This document shows, in pieces, positions 49,602 to 59,149 of a DNA stretch of 64,000 nt. This stretch comes from Kribbella caucasensis (GTDB taxonomy: Bacteria; Actinomycetota; Actinomycetes; Propionibacteriales; Kribbellaceae): positions 124,001 to 188,000 of the forward strand of contig NZ_SNWQ01000010.1 in the NCBI RefSeq assembly GCF_004361855.1, read 5' to 3'. The notes under the pieces were generated by a model, which ran no database searches, was not told the DNA's origin, and saw nothing but the letters and a program-made list of their open reading frames with translations. Numbering within the stretch: the stretch's first letter is position 1; each line of letters opens with the position of its first letter. A program made the translations under genes and the position numbers.

Positions 49602-51713
49602 ATGGCTTATGTCATCGGGGTGGATGTCGGTGGGACGTTCACGGATGCGGTGTTGGATGACGATGCGGGGACGGTTGTCGCGGCCAAGGCGCCGTCGACG
49701 CCGGACGACTACTCGCAGGGAGTCATGGATGCGCTGGCCGGACTGGCCGAGCAGCTGGCCGAGCCGGTGGAGGAGATGCTCGGCAAGACGCATCACATCG
49801 CGCACGGTACGACATCGTCGCTGAACGCACTGGTGACGGGCAACGTGCCGCCGGTCGGGTTCCTCACGACGGTCGGGCACCGCGACTCGATCTTCATCAT
49901 GAACGTCGAGGGCCGCTACCTCGGGTCGTCACCGGACGAGTTGCAGAACGTGCTCGGTCAGGGCAAGAACCACGGCTTGATCCCCAAGCGGCACGCGCTG
50001 GAGGTGGTCGAGCGGATCGACCGGGATGGCAACGTCGTCGTACCGCTCGACGAGGACTCCGCGCGTACGGCGGTGAGCAGCCTGCTCGCGGAAGGGATCC
50101 GCTCGATCGCGGTGTCGCTGTTGTGGTCGTTCAAGAATCCGGTGCACGAGCAGCGGATCCGGCAGCTGATCCACCAGATCGACGCGGGCGTGTTCGTCGC
50201 GTTGAGCTCGGAGGTGAGTCCGCGGATTCGCGAGTTCGCCCGCAACGCGACCACGATCATGAGCTCGCAGATCGGCCCCGGCCTGCGCGACTACCTGGGC
50301 GCGCTCGAACGCCGGCTCCGTTCGCAAGGTCTCGTGGGTCCGCTTCTGGTGATGCAGAGCAACGGTGGCGCGATCGCCGCGAGCGAGGCACCCTCGACCG
50401 CGATCAGTACGGTCGGCTCGGTGCTGACCGGTGGTGTCGTCGGTGCGGTGTCGCTGGGCCGGCAGCTTGCCCACCGCAACATCATCACCACCGACGTCGG
50501 CGGTACGACGTTCCTGGTCGGGCTGGTCGTGGACGGCGAACCGGTCCGGGCCAGCACCACCATCATCAATCACCATCCCGTCAACGTGCCGACGCTGGAG
50601 GTGCACGCGATCGGCTCGGGTGGCGGCGCGATCGCCTGGATCGATGCCGGTGGCAACCTTCAGGTCGGGCCACGCAGCGCGCAATCGGTGCCCGGCCCTG
50701 CCTGTTACGACGCGGGAGGCGCGGAGCCGACCAACACCGACGCCAACCTGGTGCTGGGTATTCTCCCGGAGTCCGGACTCCTCGGCGGTCGCAAGGCACT
50801 CGACATGGAGGCTGCCCGGCGCGCGATCCGCGAGAAGATCGCCGGTCCGCTCGGCCTCAGCGTCGAGGACGCCGCGGCCGCGATCTACGCGATCCAGAAC
50901 GCCCAGACCGGCGACCTGCTGCGCAAGACAGTCGTCGAGGCGGGTCACGACCCGAGGTCGTTCGTCCTGTACGCGTTCGGTGGTGCCGGTCCGGCGTACT
51001 GCGCGTCGTACGCCGCCGAGGTCGGTGTGCGGGAGGTCGTCGTTCCGCTGGGGCCGGTCGCGTCGGCGTTCTCCGCTTACGGCCTGGCATCGTCGGACGT
51101 CGTACTGGCGTCGGAGCTGTCCGATCCCGGGCCGATGCCGTTCGATCCGGTGCGGGCGGCGGACAACTTCGCCGTGCTCGAGGAGCAGGTGCGGTCTGCC
51201 CTGGATCGTCAGGGGCTGAGCTACGAGCGCATCGAGTGCGTGCGATCGCTGGATCTGCGCTACACCGCGCAGTTGGCCGAGGTGTCGGTCGAGGTCCCGA
51301 ACGGGCCGCTCGACGCGACGACGATGGCCGACACCGTCGAGGCGTTCGAGAAGCGGTACGCCGAGTTGTACGGCGAAGGCACCGGCTTCAGTGCCGCCGG
51401 GATCCAGGCGATCACCTTCCGCGTCCGGGGGACCGGGGTGCTGCCGTTCTCGCCCGTGCTGCCGAAGCTCGCCGATGCCGACGGATCCGATCCGTCCCCG
51501 GCGTTGCACTCGACCAGGAAGGTCTGTCTCGATGCCCGGGTCGGGTACGTCGAGACGCCGATCTACGACTATCGCGCGCTGAAAGCCGGCCACGTCATCA
51601 CCGGACCCGCCGTGATCGAAGTGCCCACCACGACTGTCGTCGTACCGCCGGAGATGACTGGGGTGGTCGACCACCTCGGCAACCTGACGATCGACACCCA
51701 GCGGAGGTCCTGA
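49602..51713 (+). CDS. hyuA: Hydantoinase/oxoprolinase family protein, HyuA subunit
   Basis: A 703-aa ATP-using subunit of the hydantoinase A / acetophenone-carboxylase / 5-oxoprolinase superfamily. The N-terminal phosphate loop is GVDVGGTFTDAVLD. A second ATP-site block is TTDVGGTTFLVGLV, and the middle contains HAIGSGGGAIAWID and FGGAGPAYC. HyuA proteins phosphorylate a lactam, imide or enol substrate, which the HyuB partner then hydrolyses or carboxylates. First gene of the plus-strand operon; HyuB starts two bases after its stop. The exact substrate is unknown. Confidence 0.9.
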   Translation: MAYVIGVDVGGTFTDAVLDDDAGTVVAAKAPSTPDDYSQGVMDALAGLAEQLAEPVEEMLGKTHHIAHGTTSSLNALVTGNVPPVGFLTTVGHRDSIFIMNVEGRYLGSSPDELQNVLGQGKNHGLIPKRHALEVVERIDRDGNVVVPLDEDSARTAVSSLLAEGIRSIAVSLLWSFKNPVHEQRIRQLIHQIDAGVFVALSSEVSPRIREFARNATTIMSSQIGPGLRDYLGALERRLRSQGLVGPLLVMQSNGGAIAASEAPSTAISTVGSVLTGGVVGAVSLGRQLAHRNIITTDVGGTTFLVGLVVDGEPVRASTTIINHHPVNVPTLEVHAIGSGGGAIAWIDAGGNLQVGPRSAQSVPGPACYDAGGAEPTNTDANLVLGILPESGLLGGRKALDMEAARRAIREKIAGPLGLSVEDAAAAIYAIQNAQTGDLLRKTVVEAGHDPRSFVLYAFGGAGPAYCASYAAEVGVREVVVPLGPVASAFSAYGLASSDVVLASELSDPGPMPFDPVRAADNFAVLEEQVRSALDRQGLSYERIECVRSLDLRYTAQLAEVSVEVPNGPLDATTMADTVEAFEKRYAELYGEGTGFSAAGIQAITFRVRGTGVLPFSPVLPKLADADGSDPSPALHSTRKVCLDARVGYVETPIYDYRALKAGHVITGPAVIEVPTTTVVVPPEMTGVVDHLGNLTIDTQRRS

Positions 51714-51715
51714 CC

Positions 51716-54031
51716 ATGTCGATGCAGATCCCCGGTTCGGAGTACTTCTCCAGCCGTCCGGTCGACCCGGCGGTGCTTGCCTCCGCGTTGCCCGCGTCCC
51801 TGCCGGTGCATACCGTCACGCAGGAGCAGATCGACGGCCTCGATCCGTTGACCTACGAGGTGATCCGGCACCGCCTGTGGTCCGTCACCGAGGAGATGGG
51901 CGAAGCGCTGAAGCGGATGTCCGGCTCACCGATCGTCACCGACGCGAACGACTTCGACTTCGCGATCTGCGACGAGCTCGGCCAGGAGGTGCAGGTCGGT
52001 CTCTACAACACGATGCTCGTCGGTGCCGTCGACCTCGCGATCTACTGGACCCTGCGGCACAGGGCCGGCAACCCCGGCATCCGCGAGGGGGACATGTTCC
52101 TCTGCAACGACCCGTGGGTCGGCGGCGGTCTGCACCAGAGCGACGTGATCGTGTTCCAGCCGGTCTTCCACGACGGCAAGCTGTTCGCCTGGACCAGCGC
52201 GATCTGCCACGAGCCTGACCTCGGCGGTGTGGGGCTGGGTTCGTTCTCCCCAGCGGCGCAGGACGTGTTTGCCGAGGCGCTTCCCACGCCGCCGATCAAG
52301 GTTGTGCGCGACTTCGAGCTGCAGAACGACGTAGCCGATGCCTGGGTACGACGGTCACGTGTGCCGATGCTGGTCAACCTCGACCTCCGGGCCAAGATCG
52401 GCTCGAACTCGGTCGGCCGCAAACGGCTGGTCGATGTCATCGAGCAGTACGGCGCGGACACGGTCAAGGCGGTCATGAAGCGGATGATGGCCGACGCCGA
52501 GAGCCGGCTGCGGCGCAAGCTGACCGCGTTGCCCGATGGGACCTGGCGCGCGACCGGCTACCAGGACCAGTCGCACGAGGGTGACCGCGGCGTCCACAAG
52601 ATCACCGTCGCGATGACCAAGAAGGCCGATCACCTGACCTTCGACTTCCACGGCACCGATCCGCAGAGCGGGGTCATCAACTGCACCTTCGCCGGCATGC
52701 GCGGCGGCGTGATGCTCGCGTTGCTGCCGATCCTGGCCCACGACATCCCGTGGTCGGCGGGCGGACTGATGCGTTGCTTCGACCTGGTGGCCGAGGAAGG
52801 GACCATCAACAACGCGACGTTCCCCGCGGCCGTCAGTCGTGGTCCGATCGGCCCGGCCTGGCTCACGGGGACGTTGGTCGCGGAGTGCCTGTCACAGTTG
52901 CTCGATCAGTCGGTGGACCTCGGCAAGAGCGTCCAGGCTGCCTGCTGCGGTACGTGGGACACCGCGGTCGTAGCCGGGCTCGACGAACGTGGCGAGTTCC
53001 CGATGCCGTTCCTCAACGTGATGATGGAGCCGATGGCCGGCGGATTCGGCGCCCGGCCGCAGGCGGACGGCATGGATACGGGAGGTCTGTTCTGCATCCC
53101 GATGGGGCGCATCCCCGACGTGGAGATGACGGAGTTCCTCTACCCGCTGCTCACGCTCTGGCGGCGTGAGGAACCTGACTCGGGTGGTCCCGGGCGGCAG
53201 CGCGGTGGCGTCAGCGCCTCGGTCGCGGTGACGCTTTACGGGTCGAACAACCCCGCGGGCCTGGTTCTCGCGTCGGCCGGCAAGGCGGTCTCGCAGAACA
53301 ATGGTCTCGCCGGCGGCTACCCCGGCAACACGGGTCTCGACGCGGTCGCCCGTGGCGCCGACGTACACAGGCTTCTCAAGCAGGGGAAAGTTCCACAGTC
53401 GCTAGACGACTTCGGCGATGGTGTTGAACTCGGCAACTGTTACGCGCAGTCCTATCTAGCACCGGGTGAGGTGCTGTACCTGAGCTGGCAAGGTGGCGGT
53501 GGGTACGGCGATCCGCTGCATCGCGACCCGGCTGCAGTTGCTGACGACGTACGGGAGCAGAAGGTCTCACCAGAGGCCGCGCTCCAGGTGTACGGCGTGG
53601 TCCTGTACGACGGTGTGGTCGACGGCGAGGAGACCGCCGTACTGCGTGATCGGCTGCGGGACGAGCGCCGTCAACGTTCGCAGGCGCCGGAGACAAACGG
53701 TGCTGCGCGGATCGCCCTGGAGGGTGCACGACGGTTGGATGACAACCTGGTTGTCGCGGGCAACGAGGTTGGTTGTGCGCACTGCGGTCACCAGCTCGCC
53801 GACCTCACTACCGGCACGCAGCTTCAGCTCGCGGTCTTCGAGGGGCCGTCGACAGAGGCTGGTCCGCAGATCACTTCCGACCCGGCGACGTATGTCGACG
53901 ACGAGGTCGTGTTCCGGCAGCTCTGCTGCCCGGGGTGCTGGACGGCTGTCTACTCCGCGGTCGTGCCGAAGGAACACGTCGACCATGTGTCGGATGTGGG
54001 CCGGTTCGCGCTCGCGGGCGGGTCGCAGTGA
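51716..54031 (+). CDS. hyuB: Hydantoinase B/oxoprolinase family subunit with C-terminal Cys-rich domain
   Basis: A 771-aa partner of HyuA. The HyuB core has EVIRHRLWSVTEEMGEAL, FLCNDPWVGGGLHQSDV, HEPDLGG, FHGTDPQSGVINCTFAGMRG and the end SYLAPGEVLYLSWQGGGGYG. After residue 680 comes a tail with paired cysteines (CAHCGHQL, then CCPGCWTAVY), like the small gamma-type zinc subunit of acetone/acetophenone carboxylases, here fused. A long N-terminal leader (35 residues) precedes the core. Its stop overlaps the next start as GTGA. Confidence 0.88.
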   Translation: MSMQIPGSEYFSSRPVDPAVLASALPASLPVHTVTQEQIDGLDPLTYEVIRHRLWSVTEEMGEALKRMSGSPIVTDANDFDFAICDELGQEVQVGLYNTMLVGAVDLAIYWTLRHRAGNPGIREGDMFLCNDPWVGGGLHQSDVIVFQPVFHDGKLFAWTSAICHEPDLGGVGLGSFSPAAQDVFAEALPTPPIKVVRDFELQNDVADAWVRRSRVPMLVNLDLRAKIGSNSVGRKRLVDVIEQYGADTVKAVMKRMMADAESRLRRKLTALPDGTWRATGYQDQSHEGDRGVHKITVAMTKKADHLTFDFHGTDPQSGVINCTFAGMRGGVMLALLPILAHDIPWSAGGLMRCFDLVAEEGTINNATFPAAVSRGPIGPAWLTGTLVAECLSQLLDQSVDLGKSVQAACCGTWDTAVVAGLDERGEFPMPFLNVMMEPMAGGFGARPQADGMDTGGLFCIPMGRIPDVEMTEFLYPLLTLWRREEPDSGGPGRQRGGVSASVAVTLYGSNNPAGLVLASAGKAVSQNNGLAGGYPGNTGLDAVARGADVHRLLKQGKVPQSLDDFGDGVELGNCYAQSYLAPGEVLYLSWQGGGGYGDPLHRDPAAVADDVREQKVSPEAALQVYGVVLYDGVVDGEETAVLRDRLRDERRQRSQAPETNGAARIALEGARRLDDNLVVAGNEVGCAHCGHQLADLTTGTQLQLAVFEGPSTEAGPQITSDPATYVDDEVVFRQLCCPGCWTAVYSAVVPKEHVDHVSDVGRFALAGGSQ

Positions 54032-55560
54032 AGCTCCGTTCCGTGGACGTGCTGGGCGGGGGACCGGGCGGTCTGTACGCCGCCCGGCTCCTCAAGCTCC
54101 GACATCCCGACAGCCGGGTGCGGGTCTTCGAGCAGTCGGAGCCGGCGAGTACTTTCGGCTTCGGTGTCGGTCTGGCGACTCGCACGCAGCGGAACCTCGA
54201 CGCGGCGGATCCGGAGACCCTCGCGGCGATCGTCGCCAATTCGTGGCCGCACGAGATGTCGATGGCGGTCGGCGGCCGGCAGGTGAGCCTGGCGGTGGAC
54301 AACCTGATCGCGATCGGCCGGTCGACGTTGCTCGATGTACTGCGCAGCCATGCGGTCGATGCCGGAGTCGAGTTCAGCTACAACTCGCGGGTCACCGCGG
54401 ACGAGTTCGACGCCGACCTTGTCATCGCCGCCGACGGTGTCAGCAGTGGGACTCGGGAAGCACATGCCGAGGTGTTCGGCGCGCGGGTCGACGTACACAA
54501 GGGGCTCTATCTATGGGCCGGTGCGGATGTCGCGCTGCCCAGGGCGGTGTTCGTGCCGGTGCGAACCGAATACGGGACCTTTGTCGCGCACGCCTATCCC
54601 TATGCGAGTGATCGGAGCACGTTCCTGATCGAGACCGACGAGGAGACGTGGCGGCGGGCGGGGTTCGACGTGACCACCGAGCGGCTGCCGTTCGATGCCA
54701 GTGACGAGGACGCGCTCGCGTATCTCGGTGAAGCCTTTGCCGAACATCTGCACGGGCACCGGCTGATCGGGAATCGGACACGCTGGCTCCGGTTCCGCAC
54801 GGTCAGCTGCGAACGCTGGCACGACGGCAACCTCGTTCTCCTCGGCGACGCGGCCCACACCGCTCACTACTCGATCGGGTCGGGTACGAAGCTCGCCATG
54901 GAGGGCGGCATCGCTCTGGCCGCGGCGATCTCCGACTCCAGCGATCTGGAGGAGGCTCTGGTGCAGTACGAGCGCGTACGGCGGCCGGCCGTCGAACATC
55001 TCCAGGAGACGGCAGCTCGGAGCATGAGCTGGTGGGACTCGTTCCCGACGCGGCTCGCGCTGCCGGTGGAGCAACTCCTCGTCTCCTACATGACCCGGGC
55101 GGGGAAGGTGTCGATCGACCGGTTCGCTGCGTCGGCGGCGGACGTCGTGCGCACGGCGCTTGCTCAGTATGCGCGGTGCGAGGTGGCAGAGGTTGATGAC
55201 GGCAACCGCGGCGAGTGGGTGTTGCGGCAACCGCTCGGCAAGTCGTTCGGGACGCGTCGAGTGCGGGCTTCGGAGATCCCTGGCCTGCGCCCGGTGCACC
55301 TGAGTTTGACCGATCCGTGGGGATCGGCAGCAGATACGCTCGTGAAGGAGATCGGGGCGGACGAGGCTCTGTCCGGCGTACTCCTGACGACTGCTGCGGA
55401 TACTGGTTCGGTGCTGACGATGTTCGACGTGGCGGAGCGGATCCGGCGCGAGGCGGGCGCCCTGGTCGTGGCTCAGCTCGACCCGAGTGCGACCGACCTC
55501 GCCGTCGGCGCCCTCGTCACCGAACGCGTCGACCTGGTCGACCTCGGCGGTGCCGCGTGA
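54028..55560 (+). CDS. FAD-dependent monooxygenase, aryl-CoA-hydroxylase-like, with shortened C-terminal half
   Basis: A 510-aa flavoprotein. The N-terminal FAD fold starts with VDVLGGGPGGLYAARLLK, and the second FAD site is LLGDAAHTAHYSIGSGTKLA. This pattern is close to salicyloyl-CoA 5-hydroxylase and anthraniloyl-CoA monooxygenase. In those, an Old-Yellow-Enzyme-like barrel follows. Here only about 110 residues remain after SEIPGLRPVHLS, including AERIRREAGALVVAQLDPSA, which looks like the last barrel unit. The next gene, an aryl-acid ligase, overlaps by four bases, so the substrate is probably an activated aromatic acid. Confidence 0.8.
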   Translation: MKLRSVDVLGGGPGGLYAARLLKLRHPDSRVRVFEQSEPASTFGFGVGLATRTQRNLDAADPETLAAIVANSWPHEMSMAVGGRQVSLAVDNLIAIGRSTLLDVLRSHAVDAGVEFSYNSRVTADEFDADLVIAADGVSSGTREAHAEVFGARVDVHKGLYLWAGADVALPRAVFVPVRTEYGTFVAHAYPYASDRSTFLIETDEETWRRAGFDVTTERLPFDASDEDALAYLGEAFAEHLHGHRLIGNRTRWLRFRTVSCERWHDGNLVLLGDAAHTAHYSIGSGTKLAMEGGIALAAAISDSSDLEEALVQYERVRRPAVEHLQETAARSMSWWDSFPTRLALPVEQLLVSYMTRAGKVSIDRFAASAADVVRTALAQYARCEVAEVDDGNRGEWVLRQPLGKSFGTRRVRASEIPGLRPVHLSLTDPWGSAADTLVKEIGADEALSGVLLTTAADTGSVLTMFDVAERIRREAGALVVAQLDPSATDLAVGALVTERVDLVDLGGAA

Positions 55561-57197
55561 TCACGGATGAGCTTGTGCCGCCGTTCCGGCCGGAGCTGGC
55601 TGAGCGTTACCGGGCAGCCGGGCTGTGGGGAAGTCGCTCGATTGCTCGTGAGTTCACCGCGGTTGCGCAGCGGCACCCTGGTCAGGTCGCCGTGGTCACC
55701 GAGCAAGGGAGTCTGACCTACGCCGAACTTGACGAGCAGACCGATCGGATCGGGGCCGGCCTGCTCGATCTCGGGCTCCAGCCGGGCGACCGGGTGATCT
55801 TCCAGGTCACCAACCGGTTGGAGACCGTGGTCGTGTGGTACGCCTGCCTCAAAGCCGCTCTGGTACCTGTCGCGACGCTCGCCGCTCACCGGGCGCACGA
55901 GATCGCCGAGATCAGCCGGCAGTGTTCGGCGACCGCTCACCTCGTCGAGGCCGGTCTCCCGTTCGACCTGGTCGCCTTCGCCCATGACATCGCCACGGAC
56001 CACCCAACCCTCCGCCACCTCATCACCATCGGTGCCGAGGCGTCCTCGCTCGATACACTCGGTGCCGACCTGAGCGAGACGGCGATTCGAGCCCGTATCG
56101 ATGAGGCCCAAAGTGGCGTCGGGCCTGACGATCTGGCGGCTCTGCAGCTGTCCGGCGGCACGACCGGCGTACCGAAGCTCATCCCCCGCCGCCATGCGGA
56201 GTACTGGTACAACGCCGCGGCCTACGCTCGTCGGCTCGGCTGGACGACGGAGACCAAGGTCGGTCACCTGATCCCCGTCATCCACAACGCCGGTATCACC
56301 TGCGCGATCCACGCCGCCCACAGCTGCGGAGCGACCCTTGTCCTCGGCACCCCGGACGCCGCGGCCTCAGCAGCCCTGCTGGGCGGCGCCGATGTCGACT
56401 CCGCGTTGATCGGGCACGGACACTTCGGCGCTCTCCTGCAGCCAGGCTTCCTCGATCAACTACCGGCCTTGCGGCAGGTCCTGCTGTCTGGCACGAAGGT
56501 TCCGGAGACGTTGTTCGACGAGCTCGAGCGTCGCGGGATCTGGACGGGACAGCTGTTCGGCATGGGCGAGGGACTGTTCGTCATGAGCCGGCTCGACGAT
56601 CCCACCGAGGCACGGCTGCGGACCGTCGGCACACCGCTGAGCGAGTACGACGAGGTGCGCATCCTGCTCCCCGGTGCCGAGGCCGAGGCCCCGTACGGCG
56701 GGATCGGTGAACTGTGCTGCCGCGGTCCCTACACGATCCCCGGGTACTACGCGGCCGGTGAACGCAACGCGGTCGCCTTCACCTCGGATGGGTTCTACCG
56801 CACCGGTGATCTGGCTCGCTGGGGGACGTACGACGGCAAGCCGCAGCTGTTGATCGAGGGGCGCATCAAGGACGTGATCAACCGTGGTGGCGAGAAGATC
56901 AATGCCGAGGAGATCGAACTGCTGCTGCTCAGGCACGCGGACATCCACCAGGCGGCCGTTGTCGCGATGCCCGATGCGCGGTTGGGCGAGCGGTCGTGCG
57001 CGTACGTCGTCGCCGGCGCGGCTGTCGACCTTGCGGCCGTCCAGCGGTACCTGGAGTCGCTCGGGGTCGCGAAGTTCAAGTGGCCGGAGCGGGTTGAGCA
57101 GTTGGACGATCTGCCGCGCACGAATGTCGGCAAGATCGACAAGTCACGGCTCCGCGACCGCGTCGCCGCCGCTCTGCGGGCCGGGGCCGGCGGTTAG
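55557..57197 (+). CDS. Aryl-acid AMP ligase (EntE/DhbE/SdgA-like)
   Basis: A 546-aa adenylate-forming enzyme. The start MITDELVPPFRPELAERYRA and GLWGSRSIAREF is typical of 2,3-dihydroxybenzoate and salicylate AMP ligases. The P-loop is LQLSGGTTGVPKLIPR, motif A5-like GMGEGLF, ribose-binding YRTGDLARWG and catalytic Lys in NVGKIDK. It would activate an aromatic carboxylate as acyl-AMP (and possibly transfer it to CoA) for the preceding monooxygenase. There is no carrier-protein or non-ribosomal synthetase gene nearby, so catabolism is more likely than siderophore synthesis. Confidence 0.87.
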   Translation: MITDELVPPFRPELAERYRAAGLWGSRSIAREFTAVAQRHPGQVAVVTEQGSLTYAELDEQTDRIGAGLLDLGLQPGDRVIFQVTNRLETVVVWYACLKAALVPVATLAAHRAHEIAEISRQCSATAHLVEAGLPFDLVAFAHDIATDHPTLRHLITIGAEASSLDTLGADLSETAIRARIDEAQSGVGPDDLAALQLSGGTTGVPKLIPRRHAEYWYNAAAYARRLGWTTETKVGHLIPVIHNAGITCAIHAAHSCGATLVLGTPDAAASAALLGGADVDSALIGHGHFGALLQPGFLDQLPALRQVLLSGTKVPETLFDELERRGIWTGQLFGMGEGLFVMSRLDDPTEARLRTVGTPLSEYDEVRILLPGAEAEAPYGGIGELCCRGPYTIPGYYAAGERNAVAFTSDGFYRTGDLARWGTYDGKPQLLIEGRIKDVINRGGEKINAEEIELLLLRHADIHQAAVVAMPDARLGERSCAYVVAGAAVDLAAVQRYLESLGVAKFKWPERVEQLDDLPRTNVGKIDKSRLRDRVAAALRAGAGG

Positions 57198-57206
57198 AGT
57201 CTGCCC

Positions 57207-57935
57207 ATGACTTCAGGGAAGAAGGCGATCGACGCCGACGAGCGGGTGCGGAGCAGTACCCGCCGCGATCTCGTCGAGAGTCAGATCATCGCCGAGGCGA
57301 CCCGGCTCTTCGCGGAGCGTGGGTTCTCCGGGACGAGCCTGAAGGACATCGCGGACGCGACCGGGCTGACCCGGCCGGCGCTCTATCACTACGTCAAGAA
57401 CAAGGACGAGATCCTGGCCAAGCTGGTCAGCGAGCTCGCCGAAGGACCGGCGCGTGCGCTGCGCGCCATCCGCGCACGGAGCGAGCTCGGGTCCGCCCAG
57501 AAGCTGCGCGAGATCGCCCACGCCATTGCGTTGCAACAGGCGAGCGAACCGGCCAAGTTCCAGCTGCTGATCCGCTCAGAGGCGGACCTGCCCGACGAAC
57601 TGGTCGGGCCGTACAACCGGAGCCGTCGCGACGTCCTCAACGAGATCGTCGCCGTGATCGAGGCGGGCGTCGCCTCCGGCGAGTTCCGCCCGGTCGACCC
57701 CCGCATCGCCGCCCTCGCGGTCATCGGCCAATGCAACTGGGTCGCCTGGTGGCACCACCCCGGCACGCCCGAGGAGAACAGCCGGGTCGCGACGACCATC
57801 GCCGACCTCGCCGTCGTCTCGGTTCTCTCCTCCGACGACGCCGATCCGGGCGTGGACCCGCGGACCCGGGCGATCGAGCGCCTCAAGCAGGACGTTCAGC
57901 ACCTCGAGAAGATCCTGTCCACCGATCAGACGTGA
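57207..57935 (+). CDS. TetR-family transcriptional regulator of the catabolic cluster
   Basis: A 242-aa regulator. The helix-turn-helix is IIAEATRLFAERGFSGTSL with LTRPALYHYVKNKDEIL. The C-terminal TetR_C domain (residues 95-215) would bind the inducer, perhaps an acyl-CoA. It is the last gene of the plus operon, nine bases after the ligase, and its end overlaps the end of the opposing operon by ten bases. It probably represses both operons through the TTGACGC element. Confidence 0.9.
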   Translation: MTSGKKAIDADERVRSSTRRDLVESQIIAEATRLFAERGFSGTSLKDIADATGLTRPALYHYVKNKDEILAKLVSELAEGPARALRAIRARSELGSAQKLREIAHAIALQQASEPAKFQLLIRSEADLPDELVGPYNRSRRDVLNEIVAVIEAGVASGEFRPVDPRIAALAVIGQCNWVAWWHHPGTPEENSRVATTIADLAVVSVLSSDDADPGVDPRTRAIERLKQDVQHLEKILSTDQT

Positions 57936-59149
57936 GCCGTCAGCCAGCTCTCGATCCGCTGTGCCGCCAAGGACGTGCCGGTCGCGGCGCCCTTCGTGAT
58001 CGGGCCACCGAAGTGGGTACCGGGCACGGACTGCACGGTCAGGTCCGAGGCGGCCAGTGCGGCGCTCATCGCGGTGATGTCGGTGGGGTACGACGCTTGG
58101 TCACCGGTGAACTCGAGCAGCAGCGTCGGGACGGTGACGCCTGGCGCGCAGTCGAGGAACGTGGCGTTGGTGGACAGGGCCGACCAGGTCGAGAGCCAGG
58201 CCTCGGCGGTCGACAGGCGGCCGAAGCCGACCAGGCCGTAGTTGGTCAGGTCGGGGCGCCGGCCGAACAGTGAGCCGTACGGGCGATCGTTGCGATCCAG
58301 CGAGAGATCGAGGTTCCGCAGATCGGCGTCGGTGCGGTAGACGGTCATCAGGCGTGGGGCGATCGCGCGGCGACGATCGGCCGCGTCACCGCCGGTCTTG
58401 AAGGCGCGGTTGGCCTGCTGGGCATCCGACACGTATTCGCGAGCTTGCGCGTCCAGGCGTCGTACGCGGTCCTCTTGGGCGGCCCGGTACCGATTGATGA
58501 AGGCTTCGTCGTAGCTGCTCGACTGGGGTGCCGGGCGGAATCCGTTGTCGGGGTTGAACGGGTCGAGGTCCGGATCGACGGAGAGCGGGTCGGATTCGTC
58601 GACCACGGACGGGTCGATCAGTCGCTGCAGGAGGGCGCCTTGGCCGGGATGTGGAGCGAGGAAGATGCACCCGTCGGGCAGCGGCATCGCGGTGTCGGCC
58701 AGCGGAACCGGCCGGCCGGACGGCGTGCTCGCGAGGCGTTGACCAGGACGTAGAGCGGCCTGCTGGCAGTAGAACGCGGCCAGCGTCCCACCGCCGGAAT
58801 GACCCAACGAGTAGACGCCAAAGCCCTTGTCACGCAGGAAAACGTGACCGGCGGCGAAGTCGATGATCGCCTGCTCGTGCAGCAGGTTCAGGTCGTTGTT
58901 CGGCGAACGAGAGCCCTGCGTCCAGACGCCGTACCCCATGGTCAGCAAGTACGGAATCAGCGGGTGGTGCGTGACGTCCTGCCGCGGATGCATGATCGTG
59001 ACGACGGTCGTCGCTCCTCGTGGCACGCGCAGCACGCCGGTGACCTTGGCGTCGTCGCTGGTGTTGAGCTCGTGCACACTGGTCGCGACAGCTTCAGGCC
59101 ACTCGATGGTGGACGAGTAGCGACCGGCCCCCAGGTGCGTTGCCGTCAT
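57926..59149 (-). CDS. Alpha/beta-hydrolase in the catabolic cluster
   Basis: A 407-aa hydrolase. The nucleophile elbow is SLGHSGGGTLAAF; the acid and His are in LLEFTGDQASYP and VPGTHFGGP. A large insertion (about residues 150-290) with VRRLDAQAREYVSDAQQANR forms a lid. The start ATG 59149 overlaps the upstream small gene as ATGA. Last gene of the minus operon. It could hydrolyse a ring-cleavage product, a CoA ester or an amide; the sequence does not decide. Confidence 0.82.
   Translation of the reverse strand: MTATHLGAGRYSSTIEWPEAVATSVHELNTSDDAKVTGVLRVPRGATTVVTIMHPRQDVTHHPLIPYLLTMGYGVWTQGSRSPNNDLNLLHEQAIIDFAAGHVFLRDKGFGVYSLGHSGGGTLAAFYCQQAALRPGQRLASTPSGRPVPLADTAMPLPDGCIFLAPHPGQGALLQRLIDPSVVDESDPLSVDPDLDPFNPDNGFRPAPQSSSYDEAFINRYRAAQEDRVRRLDAQAREYVSDAQQANRAFKTGGDAADRRRAIAPRLMTVYRTDADLRNLDLSLDRNDRPYGSLFGRRPDLTNYGLVGFGRLSTAEAWLSTWSALSTNATFLDCAPGVTVPTLLLEFTGDQASYPTDITAMSAALAASDLTVQSVPGTHFGGPITKGAATGTSLAAQRIESWLTAHV

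Noticed and set aside
50123..51715. Long upstream extension of the hyuB reading frame
   Set aside because: It overlaps hyuA in another frame and is Arg/Gly-rich noise; HyuB similarity starts near ATG 51716, two bases after the hyuA stop.
55557..57197. Siderophore biosynthesis role for the EntE/DhbE-like ligase
   Set aside because: No isochorismate, carrier-protein or non-ribosomal peptide genes are near, while a monooxygenase and maleate isomerase operon surround it.
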